In this document: piece after piece, positions 20,878 through 30,487 of the stretch
How positions within the stretch are numbered: position 1 is the stretch's first letter
Layout: every line of letters starts with the position of its first letter
NCBI RefSeq assembly: GCF_001625195.1
Contig: NC_054390.1
Coordinates: forward strand, 4,860,027-4,924,026
Direction of reading: 5' to 3'
DNA length: 64,000 nucleotides
Source of the DNA: Drechmeria coniospora
Taxonomy: Eukaryota; Ascomycota; Sordariomycetes; Hypocreales; Ophiocordycipitaceae
Notes under the pieces: model-generated
What the model saw: only the letters and a program-made list of their open reading frames with translations
The model's database searches: none
Told to the model about the DNA's origin: nothing
Translations under genes and position numbers: made by a program

Positions 20878-23800
20878 ATGTCACGAATTGATAAGCTGTC
20901 CATTTCGGGCATCAGGTCTTTCAGTCCTGCCGTCCGAGAGGCCATCCAGTTCAATATCCCTTTAACTCTCATCGTCGGTTACAATGGATCCGGAAAGACA
21001 ACCATCATCGAGTGTCTCAAGTATGCCACCACTGGTGAGCTCCCTCCCAACAGCAAAGGGGGCGCTTTCATCCATGATCCAAAGGTGAGCCGCTCGTCTC
21101 CCCTCTACTCATCCCGACTTCGACCGTACCTAACGTATTCGACTTCAGCTATGCGGGGAGAAGGAAGTCATGGCCCAGGTCAAGTTGCAGTTCCACTCCA
21201 TCAACGACCGCCAGCATGTCGCCACCCGAAGCATGCAGCTCACAGTCAAGAAGACGACCCGGTCGCAGAAGACGCTCGACTGTTCGCTTGCCGTAGTGAA
21301 CAACGGCGAACGGACGACGACTTCGACGCGGCAGGCCCAGCTGGATGAGATGATACCCGAGCGACTCGGCGTCTCGCCCGCCATCTTGGACGCCGTCATC
21401 TTCTGCCACCAGGACGAGTCCCTCTGGCCCCTGAGCGAACCGGCGGCGTTGAAGAAACGGTTCGACGAAATCTTTGAAGCCATGAAGTACACGAAAGCCA
21501 TCGACAACCTGAAGGTGCTCCGAAAAAAGCAGATGGAGCAGCTCGGGAAGCTTCAAGCCGACGAAGGCCATAACAAGGCCAACAAAGACCGGGGCGAGCG
21601 AGCCGAGAAGCGAATGACGGCACTGCAGGCCGAGATTGAGGAGGCTCGTGACAAGTGTGGCGCCATCACGGCCGAAATGCAAGAGACGCAGGACAAGATC
21701 AAGGAAAAGCACGAGCAGGCGAATAGCTTCCTCCGCATCGTCCAGGACCTAAGCAACAAACGAGAGCAACTCAAGTACCGGCAAGATGCCATCGACGAAC
21801 TCAAACAGACGTTGGAGGAACTCCCGGACGACGATGCGACCCTCGAAAGGTCGATTGCCGAGTACGAGGAAAGCATGGAGCGATATCGACAGGACGCCGA
21901 GCGGAACAAAGCACAGTACAACAAGCTGCAGCGAGACCTGGCCGATGCCCGCAAAAACCTCTCAACGAAACTGGCCGAGCAGGGCAAGCACGAGTCGGAC
22001 AAGGACAAGTACGAACGCCAGATCCAAGCCCGCATGGATATGATACAGGACGCTGCACGCACCCACGGCCTCCGAGGCTTCGACGGAACGCTCACCGATC
22101 AGCATGTCAAGTCCTTCAACGAAAAGGTTCAGAGACTGCTGGGCGAAAAGAAGCGCGAGCTGGAACGCCAGCAACGAGACAACGGCGCTGAGCTTGAACT
22201 GGCCACCGGTCGAATATCCGACCTCGAAGGTCGAAAGGCTGCGAGGACGCAGGACCGTGTCTCTGCCAAGCAGCGCATGGGTTCCATCGAGAAACGCACC
22301 GGCATACTGAAGAACGAAGCTAGCTTGATCGACATTGACGAAGGTGCCAAGGCCATACTAGACGGCCAGCTCGAGGAGGTTCAGCACAGATTTGAGCGGG
22401 CACAAAAAGAGTTTGACAAGTCGAACTGGGACCAGCAACTCTCGGATGAGAATGAAAATTTGCGGCAATTGGAGGGCGAAAACGAAAAGCTCGGCAGGGA
22501 GCTTGTCGAGTGCACTCGTCTCGCCTCTGAACGAGCGCAACTCGATTTCAGGAAGAAGGAGGTCACCGACCGGAAGCGCACACTCGAGACACTCACCACC
22601 GCTTGGAGAGACAAGATTTCCGCCGTTGTTGGCGAGTCTTGGGAGCCGGAAGGATTGGAAGCCACGTTTCAATCGGCGCTGTCCCGGCAAAGCAAGACCC
22701 TCCAAGATGCGCGTAGAAAGCGGGAGCAGGCTCGGGAAAAGCAGCAACAGGTTGAGTATCGGCTGAAGAACGCGCAGGAGTCGCAGGAGAAGAAATCACA
22801 GGATGCCGCCAAGTGTAAGCAGGAGGTCCTGACCGCGTTGAGGCATGTACGTGACGGCGCCGTCATTGAAGACTACGACGAGGAGGTGAGGGCAGGGGAG
22901 CAGCAGGTGGAGGACCTCAGGAACGAACTGAGCCTCTTCGACGCCCTCGCCGAGTACTACAACAAATGCAAGCGCATGCTAGAGTCGAAGAAGAGATGCC
23001 TGCTCTGCGACAGGCACTTTGACGACAACCAGAGCGCGAGCCTCGACCGCCTGAGCAAGAAAATCGACAAGCACTTGGATCCGAAGGGAAAGGTGGGCGT
23101 TGAACAGGATCTCGTCGAGGCCGTCGCAAGCCTGGATTCGTTGCGTGCCGTCCGAGCCTCTCACGACACATTCCAGAGGGTGTCGGCCGAGATGCCCAAG
23201 CTACGAGAGGAGCGCAAAGCCGTCGAGGTGGAATATGACGCCCTCGAGAGACGGTTGGAGGAGATGGAATCCGACGTCGCTGCCGAGGAGGAGAAACACA
23301 GGAGCATGGACGATCTGTCCAAGACGGTGACGACCATCGGCCAGACGGCAAGAAGCATAAAGGATGCGGAGGCTCAGGTTGACCGGATCATGTCTCAGCA
23401 GATGCCTGGTGGTTCTGCCCGGAGCGTGGAGGAGATTCACGAACTTCAGGCCTCCCTCGCCGAGCGGATGAGGGGTTTGAAGAGCCGGATATCCAACCTC
23501 GCTACCGACAGGCAGCGGATGAAGGATCTGAGCAACGCCCTCGAGCTGGAGCGAAGCGAGTTGAACAACAAGCTTAGCCGGGCGGCGGGACAGCTCGAGA
23601 AGAAGAAGGATCTGCATTCGCAGATGCAGGCGCTGAAGGATGACCACAACCACCAGCGCGAGATCATCCAGCAGACGGATGAAGAGCTGGAGCAGCTGGA
23701 ACCGAGCATCACCGAGGCTCGGTCGATGCGGGACGAGTCCCTCCGACGCGGCCGGGCCAGGGAGCAGACGATGGTGGATGCAAGGGACGAGATTGCGAAC

Positions 23801-24865
23801 TCGGTCAGCGAGATCAAGATGCTTGACAACGACATCCAGGACTACGTCGACCGCGACGGGCCATCGAAGCTGGCCTCGAACCAGCGGGCCATCGCGGCGC
23901 TCGAGGAGTCGATGCAGAAGAGGGAGCAAGAAATTGTCGATCTGACGGTGCGGACCAACAAGCTGAAGCAGGACATCGACAAGGGGGATGGCAAGAAGAA
24001 GAACATTGGCGACAACATCAACTACCGCAAGCATCTCCGGACGCTCGAGGTGCTGCGAAAAGAGATTGCCGAGTTGGAGGAGCGCAAGGCGCACGAGGAC
24101 TACGAACGGCTGCAGTCGGAAGCGCGCACGCTGGAAAACCACTCCAACCGTCTGTTTGCCGAGCGAGGATCGGTCATGGGCAGCATGAAGGCCAAGGATG
24201 AGGACCTCGAAAGGCTGCTGCAGGAATGGGAGATGGACTACAAGGACGCGAAGCAAAAGTACCGCGAGTCGCACATACGGGTGGAAACGACCAAGGCAGC
24301 CATCGAGGACCTCGGCCAGTGCGGCGCTGCCGTCGACAAGGCTGTCATGCAGTTCCATTCGATGAAGATGGCCGAGGTCAACCGGATCGCAGGCGAGCTC
24401 TGGCAGAGCACCTACCAGGGCACCGACATCGACACGATCCTCATCCGGTCCGACAACGAGTCCAACACGGGCAAGCGCAACTACAACTACCGCCTCTGCA
24501 TGGTGAAGCAGGACACTGAGATGGACATGCGGGGACGCTGCTCGGCCGGCCAAAAGGTGCTCGCCAGCATTGTCATCCGTCTCGCCCTTGCCGAGTCCTT
24601 TGGAGTCAACTGTGGCCTCATCGCGCTCGACGAGCCCACGACGAACCTCGACCGCGACAACATCAAGAGCCTGGCCGAGAGCTTGCACATGATCATCAAG
24701 GCCAGGCAGGCGCAGAGCAACTTCCAGCTCATCGTCATCACGCACGACGAGGAGTTTCTGCGGCACATGCGCTGCAGCGACTTTTGCGACAGCTTCTTCC
24801 GGGTCAAGCGGGACGAGAGGCAGAATAGCGTCATCGTGCGCGAGAGCATCACCAAGATATTCTAG
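20878..24865 (+). CDS. rad50: DNA double-strand-break repair ATPase RAD50
   Basis: RAD50 is the SMC-like ATPase of the MRE11-RAD50-NBS1 complex, which tethers and processes DNA ends and activates Tel1/ATM. Two exons: 20878-21084 and 21149-24865. The 64-nt intron (GTGAGC, CTAAC branch, CTTCAG) is phase 0 and joins FIHDPK to [11 protein letters not shown]. The product is 1307 residues, the usual length. Walker A is GYNGSGKTT (34-42), two long coiled coils flank the zinc hook CLLC (Cys686 and Cys689), the ABC signature SAGQKV lies near 1200, and Walker [13 protein letters not shown] has Asp1230-Glu1231. All catalytic elements are intact. The gene converges with the PP4 subunit gene, with about 510 bp between stops. 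Confidence 0.98.
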
Positions 24866-25052
24866 ACGAGCCAGCGATTCAACCATGCACAGACTGATGG
24901 GGATGGATGTGGAGCATAGCCTTCGTCGTACATGACGGGGGACGAAGGAAGTGGGACGAGATAGGCGAGAGGCGGAGCTGGCCTTTTCTATGCATATACC
25001 GTAAGACCGCTCGTCGCTCGGAAGAGAGCAAGCGATGAGGCAGGCGGGGGGG

Positions 25053-25111
<59 letters not shown>

Positions 25112-25379
25112 ACAAACAGGCAGACAGGCAAGCATAGCGATTCCACTGTTCCGATTAGGATCCGACTGGGGCACATGACGCACACACGGTTCCAGATTGT
25201 CGTCCAATATGTTGCTTGTACAAGTACATTATGTGTCGTAAGCCAAACCAAATCAAAGGAAAGCAAACCAAACTGTGGTATCATTAGCGTCAGCGAAACA
25301 AGTGCAGGAACAGATGGCTCATTGTGAATGACGAGGCCTCCATTCCGTAACGCTTCGTCGGCCTTGGTCGCTTTTCCTG
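24866..25379. other. Short spacer between convergent rad50 and PP4-R2 genes
   Basis: Two 3' UTRs are expected here. Its main content is the CAGG microsatellite at 25057-25108. Confidence 0.6.
25057..25108. repeat. (CAGG)13 microsatellite
   Basis: Thirteen uninterrupted CAGG units, preceded by a G-run (25045-25053) and followed by decayed copies (CAGACAAACAGG). It lies about 190 bp after the rad50 stop. Confidence 0.95.
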
Positions 25380-26955
25380 CTACGGCGGGGCCTCGGAATA
25401 GGCCGAAGCCTCCTCGACGCCGTGGGCTGCGCCAGGCAGCTCCGCCGCCGCTTCCTCCTCGCCCTCCTTGAACCTCTTCGGCGACCCGCTCTCCAGCTTC
25501 TGATCGGCGCCCCGTTTCAACGCCGAGCTTTCCGCAGCGGCGGGGCTCGAGTCTGGGTCATGTTCTGGCTTGACGATGGCGTCATGCAGCGAGAAGTCAT
25601 CCAAGTGCTGCTTCCTACCCACGGCGGCTTCGACGTCGATGCTGTGCGTGTCGAATCCCTCCTCGCCCATGGCGGCGCTCGCAGACGAGACCTGCGGGCC
25701 GGTATCGTTGACACCAATCTCCTCGGGGCCGCGCGCATGAGGTACTTCGTCCTCGTCGTCGTCCAACTCGCCGTCGCCGCCGTCGCCACCGCCGCCGTCG
25801 CCGTCCCCATCGTCATCGCCGTCAGGCGATTCTTGGTTGCGAGACAGCTGGGTGACGGGAACGACACCGGCTCGTTGTTCCTGGCGAAGCAGTTCACCCT
25901 GCGTCACACCCCTCGCGTGGCCTGTGGAAGGCACACCGTTGACGCTGACGGACACGGTCTCGATGCTGCCCATGCCGTTGGGGCCATCGATGGTCTCGGT
26001 GCCCTCGCTGTGAATCTGCGCGCCGGCGCTCGGGCCCTCGTCGTTGCTCTCCGGGCTACTCCTGGCAAGCCACGGAATAGGCGTCAGGAGGGCGCCTCCC
26101 AGGGCCTCGTCCGAGCCGAGCGGGGCCGTGGTCGGGTTGCTCCACGTCACCGTCGTCGCGGGATCCTTGGCCTCCTCAGCGCCGACATTCATCGCCGACA
26201 GGTCCGGGACCGCGGGCGGCAGGGGGAAGACGTCGGTGCCGGAGGTGACTTGAGCGACGCGATCGACGGCGTGCAGGTACGACGCCAGTGCCTTGTAGTG
26301 GGCGCGGGGTCTTAGGACGAGCTCGGCGAGGCGTTGGATCGTGTGCGGCGCATGCGTGTCAAAGGTCTCGAGGTGGGCCTTGACGTCGTCGAGGAGGTCG
26401 GCGATCGGCTTGGGAAGCTCGCCCGGCGCGAGGGGCTTGAGGGGTTTGGTCCGGCGAGACGGCTTCCGCGCCGGCGCGTTCTCCTTGTCCGCCTCTTCGG
26501 AGGAAGGTGGAAAAGATGACGAGGGGGGGGCGGAGGGGAGTCGAGGGAGGGACGGTGGCGGCCTGAGGTTCGGTATGGGGAATTCGTTGCGGGCAATCTA
26601 GGGCTCGTCAGCAAGGACTCCGTCCAGCCAGCTACCGAGGGAGAGCACGCACCTTGTCCAGCCGAGCGAGGATGTCGGCTCGCAGCGCCGGCCACTGGCC
26701 TCTAGAGATTCGGAAACGTCGTCAGCGGGCCGAATGCAGGGCGTCACTGGAATGGAGAGGAGAGAGGCGAGGGAAGAGGCGAGGGAAGAGGCGAGGAGAG
26801 AGGCGAGGAGAGAGGCGAGAAGGGAAACGGTGCGGGAAGAGGCGAGGAGAGAAATGGTGAGGGAGGAGGCGAGGGAGGAGGGGAGGAGGTTACTCTTCCA
26901 CCGCACCGTCAGCAGCGACGTTGCGGAGCACATCACTTTCGTCGTCCATGTGCAT
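25380..26955 (-). CDS. Protein phosphatase 4 core regulatory subunit R2
   Basis: PPP4R2 (Psy4 in budding yeast) targets the PP4 catalytic subunit, for example to phosphorylated H2A and checkpoint proteins during recovery from DNA damage. Three exons: 26955-26894, 26701-26653 and 26597-25380. Intron 1 is 192 nt (GTAACC...CTCTAG) and intron 2 is 55 nt (GTGCGT, CTGAC, CCCTAG). The joined protein is 442 residues. The N-terminus reads MHMDDESDVLRNVAADG, then GQWPALRADILARLDK joins IARNEFPIP. The family core is LETFDTHAPHTIQRLAELVL, followed by RPRAHYKALASYLHAV. The C-terminal half is acidic and low-complexity, ending with a basic KRFKEG patch. The frame is open upstream to an ATG at 27144, but that part does not look coding. 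An ATG at 26949 is an alternative start. Confidence 0.88.
26752..26889. repeat. GAGG-rich tandem repeat inside PP4-R2 intron 1
   Basis: Degenerate units of GAGGCGAGGGAAGAG type fill most of the 192-nt first intron; in the transcript this is a long pyrimidine tract. It explains why this intron is about three times longer than its neighbours. Confidence 0.85.
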
Positions 26956-27413
26956 GGCGAAGGGTGATGACGATGGCGATAACGGGCTCGCGGCGAATGA
27001 ATGACGGACGACGGGTTTGCAGGTGACGGTGCGATCGCAGAGCCTCGAGTGGGGCCAAGCTATGGGACGGGACAAGGCGTGGGGGGTTTGCACTAAGCGG
27101 GTCTCGCGAGGGCTGTCACTGATAGATGCATATCCCGACGTCATTAGACGATGGCTAGCATTTCACTGGGCGCAATCGTGTTATATTTCTTCATACTACC
27201 TGGCTCACCAAGGTGAAGACACGCATTCCATCGCCCATTTTCAATTTTCAATTTGGTATTTCCAGGGCTTTCCAATTTTTTTCGGTTTTTTTTCTTCACA
27301 TTTTCTCATTTCCCATCTCCGTGGATATTCAGGACGGCAAATTTGCTGATTTCCTAGGGCGAGGTCGGAAAACAAGGACAAGGGCACGCAAGCAAGCGAT
27401 TATCGGCTGCCTC
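26956..27413. other. Spacer between PP4-R2 and SPRY gene
   Basis: Promoter side of the PP4-R2 gene and 3' side of the SPRY gene. A T-rich patch lies at about 27240-27315. No gene seen. Confidence 0.55.
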
Positions 27414-28616
27414 TCAGTTGGGGCCGTAGGGGCGCTTGCTCGCTTCCCTGCAACTCGCATACAACCACTTGGACGGTTCTAGGATGATGTCGACGCTGAC
27501 GCTGCCGGAGGTGCCGACAGCGCAGCACAAGTCGTGGTATCCCTCGAGGCCGGTGACGGGCAAGTCACACTCGGCGTCGGTCTCCTCGTGCAGGTTCCAG
27601 CCTGCGACGTAGTTGCCGTTTCTGGTAAAGAAGATTTTGACGCGAGGAGGGGAATCCTTTTCGGGGATCAGCTCCATGCCGATGCCGTAGGTGTCGCCGC
27701 GGCGAAACCGTGTGGTGAAGGGCTTGCCGCCCGAGCAGTCGTTGACGTACTTGCGGCCGCTGTCGCCGCGGACGGCAAGGCTGCCTCGGTGCAAGCCCGG
27801 CATGCGGAAGGTCGGGTACGGAAGGGCGGTGAAGCCCAAGGCGACGGACAATGCGTGGCTCGACCTCAGCAACTTGACCTCGTAATATATCACCTTTGGC
27901 CGCTGGTGGCGGGTCGGGTCGTGGGCGCCGACGACGTAGAGGGGCGGGTAGCACATGATGCAGCAGTCGGAGCTGCCCCGGTGAGTCAACAACTTCCAGT
28001 GCCCGTTATTCAGCCAATCCAGCGTGCAATCGACACTGATAGGCTGCATGAGGCCCATGGTGCGGCCCTCCATGGCCGCCACTTGGGCCTCGTCCATGAA
28101 GGCCGGCGCGCTGAGAGGGTACTGGTTGCACCACTTCTGGCCCGCCCGAGCTCGCTTCTCCATAGTCTGAGCCAGGCCCGAGCAGTCGAATAGGGTGGAA
28201 TACGGGGGCGGAGGCGGGAAGAGTGAGCCGTCGGGCAATTCAGGGTCCCGCTCTACTTCCGAGTCCGAGTCGTCCGAGTCCGAGTCGTCCGAGTCCGAAT
28301 CGTCCGAGTCCCACACCTCGTCGTCCTCATCCCACTCCTCGTCGTCCGAGTCCCTGGACACCACCGATCGGGGCCGGGCAGTACGGGTCGACCGCTGATA
28401 GGCCGAGGGCAGTCGGGACGCCGCCCGATGGGGCGGCGGCAGAGGAGCCCAGGTGACGTGCTTGACCGGTTTCGCCGCCGGCGTTGTCTTGACGGGCGGG
28501 TACTGGGTGCCATCATCGCTTCGTCTTATCGGGGGCGTTCCGGGGACGAGAGGAGAGTATCGCACCGACGATGGTGCGCCCTTCTCCTCCTCCTCCTCCT
28601 CCTCCTCCTCCTCCTC

Positions 28617-28647
<31 letters not shown>

Positions 28648-28862
28648 CGCCCCTGCTGCTGCTGTTCATCCTGCTTCCGATTCCGTTGCATATTCTGCAG
28701 CTTCACCAGCTGCTGCTGCCTCTGCTGATTCCAGTTCCGGAATATCGTCCTGCGCAGAATGCCGAATTCAATCGGGCACCTTCTCCTTCTCGCTCGCCGG
28801 ACGACTCCCGGACTAGCCTGTCTGGATTCCAGCCCGTCTTCTGATCCGCCTCCAAGACACAT
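27414..28862 (-). CDS. SPRY-domain protein with PPPY motif, poly-Gln/Glu and acidic tracts
   Basis: Single-exon reading of 482 residues from the ATG at 28862; an upstream exon cannot be excluded. N-terminus basic, then poly-Gln (66-81) running straight into poly-Glu (82-93), a Pro-rich part, a Ser/Asp acidic repeat (about 170-206, DSDDSDSDD units), a PPPPPYS motif (216-222), and a SPRY domain (about 320-465). The domain shows VIYYEVKLL, ALGFTALPYP and GIGMELIPEKD. In yeast, SPRY proteins with PPxY motifs (Ssh4, Ear1) recruit the ubiquitin ligase Rsp5 to endosomal cargo. The PPPY motif fits such a role, but no transmembrane segment is visible, unlike Ssh4. Function is therefore inferred, not established. 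Confidence 0.8.
28586..28665 (-). repeat. Coding microsatellite (poly-Gln then poly-Glu)
   Basis: On the plus strand (TCC)n is followed by (TGC)n and related triplets. Read on the minus strand this gives the adjacent Gln and Glu runs of the SPRY protein. Confidence 0.9.
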
Positions 28863-30487
28863 GTGATCGGCGAGTCACGAGCGGTGAGAGGTGCGCACCA
28901 TCTGCCTTGACCTTTTCTGCCTTTCGAGCGGGCAATGCGGAATGCCGGCTCGGGGAGAATGAGGCCAGGGGGTGGGGTTCGAACGAATAGGAGAACGCGT
29001 ATCATGAGAAGGAGGGAGGAGAGACAGGCTCCGGGCGTAGAGCAGCCGACACGGATGAACGACGATCGGTGTAGGGGCCTGCAAGTAGGCAAGGTATTTG
29101 TAGTGGCTGGGAGGCATGGCAAGTGCCTAGAATGCAAGCTTACGTACCGCTCTACTCGCTGCGCATGTGCACCTAATTATTCCGTATGGAGTACGGAGTG
29201 TACCGAGTGCATGCATCTACCCTCTCCCGGAACGGAGCGAAACGGAGTACGGGGCACGGAGCGCGGAGCACAGAGTGCGCCGGTACAGGCCTATAAGTAC
29301 CTCCGTGTGGCTGTGCCGTGCCGGCCCGATCGCGCGCCAACAGTATGCTCGCCGCTCCGTACTGGGCCCAAGCCATGGGCGCTTTTGACGGAAGGCAGGC
29401 AACCAACCACGTTAGCGAGCGGCTAGGTGAGGCGTCTGCTGGCGAGTACGTGGTGAGTATCACGGAGCAGCAAAGCATCAATTTCGCCCCATCATGGTGT
29501 TGCGTGGTTGACTTTCAGCTGTAGCATGACAAATGCAGCGTCGGTGCAAATACCATTGCATGGACGAGTACGGCGTACTCCGTGGTGCCTTGCTAGACGA
29601 GCCCGCGCATCTGCCGTACGTCGCGTCGTCAGCCACACTTGCACCTGCTTGGACCAATGTACCGACAACTGGGCAAAGACGACAGGTTGGCTGTGGCTGT
29701 GCCATTCCGATTTCGCTGCCTGAGTATTGTTTACAGCCTGCTGTAGGTGATAATAGTAGGTATTACTCCGCATAGAGTCTCTTGTAGGCATACAGAGTAC
29801 TTACATCCAGGTACCTACAACGGCGTACGGAGTATGGAGTACTTACACATGTTTGATGCGAGCACGTAGTTACCTACTGGACATACTTGCAATGGTACTT
29901 GTGCACTGCCTTTTCTAGTACTCTAGTGCTGCTACAAGCACAGCACGAGCCCAGGCAAACAAGCATTTACATGCACAGTACGTCGGTCCCTGGGCACACG
30001 AGAGGATGCTAATCGTTGCATGGCTCGCCATTGCAGGCAAGTCAAGAGCAGGTGTATACTTGCTGTACTCCAGTATTACTTGTGCGAAGTGCAGGTAGTG
30101 CATGCGCACATCTACTGTACTGCAAGTACTGCATCAGGCCTCATTCGCTGCGGGTTCTGCGTCGTGCAACCAAGGTCCAGCGCACAAGCAATTGCACCAT
30201 GAATACCATAGTATGTAATTATGGGTTGGGCTTGATTGTCCGTCTACACGAAAGTACATGTGTCATTGGATTCCGACGCATCGTGCCTGAACACCCCAAA
30301 ACCCACCCAGTAAAATAAAAAATAAAATAAAAATAAAAAAAAAGGCCCGAGGCCTAGCTAGCCAGAGGCAGGCGTGAGTTCACGCACAATGGAGAATGCG
30401 GTGGAAAGTTCGACGGCTACGCCATCTCACCATCATCCTTGCTCGTTCATCGGCCTTGCCCGAGGCTCGAAAAGAGGCGCCGCCCGC
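28863..30487. other. Spacer between SPRY gene and calcium exchanger
   Basis: No supportable gene. It has spacer words (GTATGGAGTACGGAGTG near 29187, GAGTACGGCGTACTCCG near 29571, GTACGGAGTATGGAGTAC near 29824) and an A-rich tract (AAATAAAA units) at about 30312-30343, roughly 150 bp beyond the stop of the minus-strand antiporter. Confidence 0.55.

Noticed and set aside
25057..25110. Regular repeats that might suggest a CRISPR-like array
   Set aside because: Simple tetranucleotide microsatellite without spacers, in a eukaryotic genome.
23201..25207. 668-codon minus-strand frame
   Set aside because: Lies antisense to RAD50 and arises from its codon bias; the plus-strand protein has Walker A/B and zinc hook.
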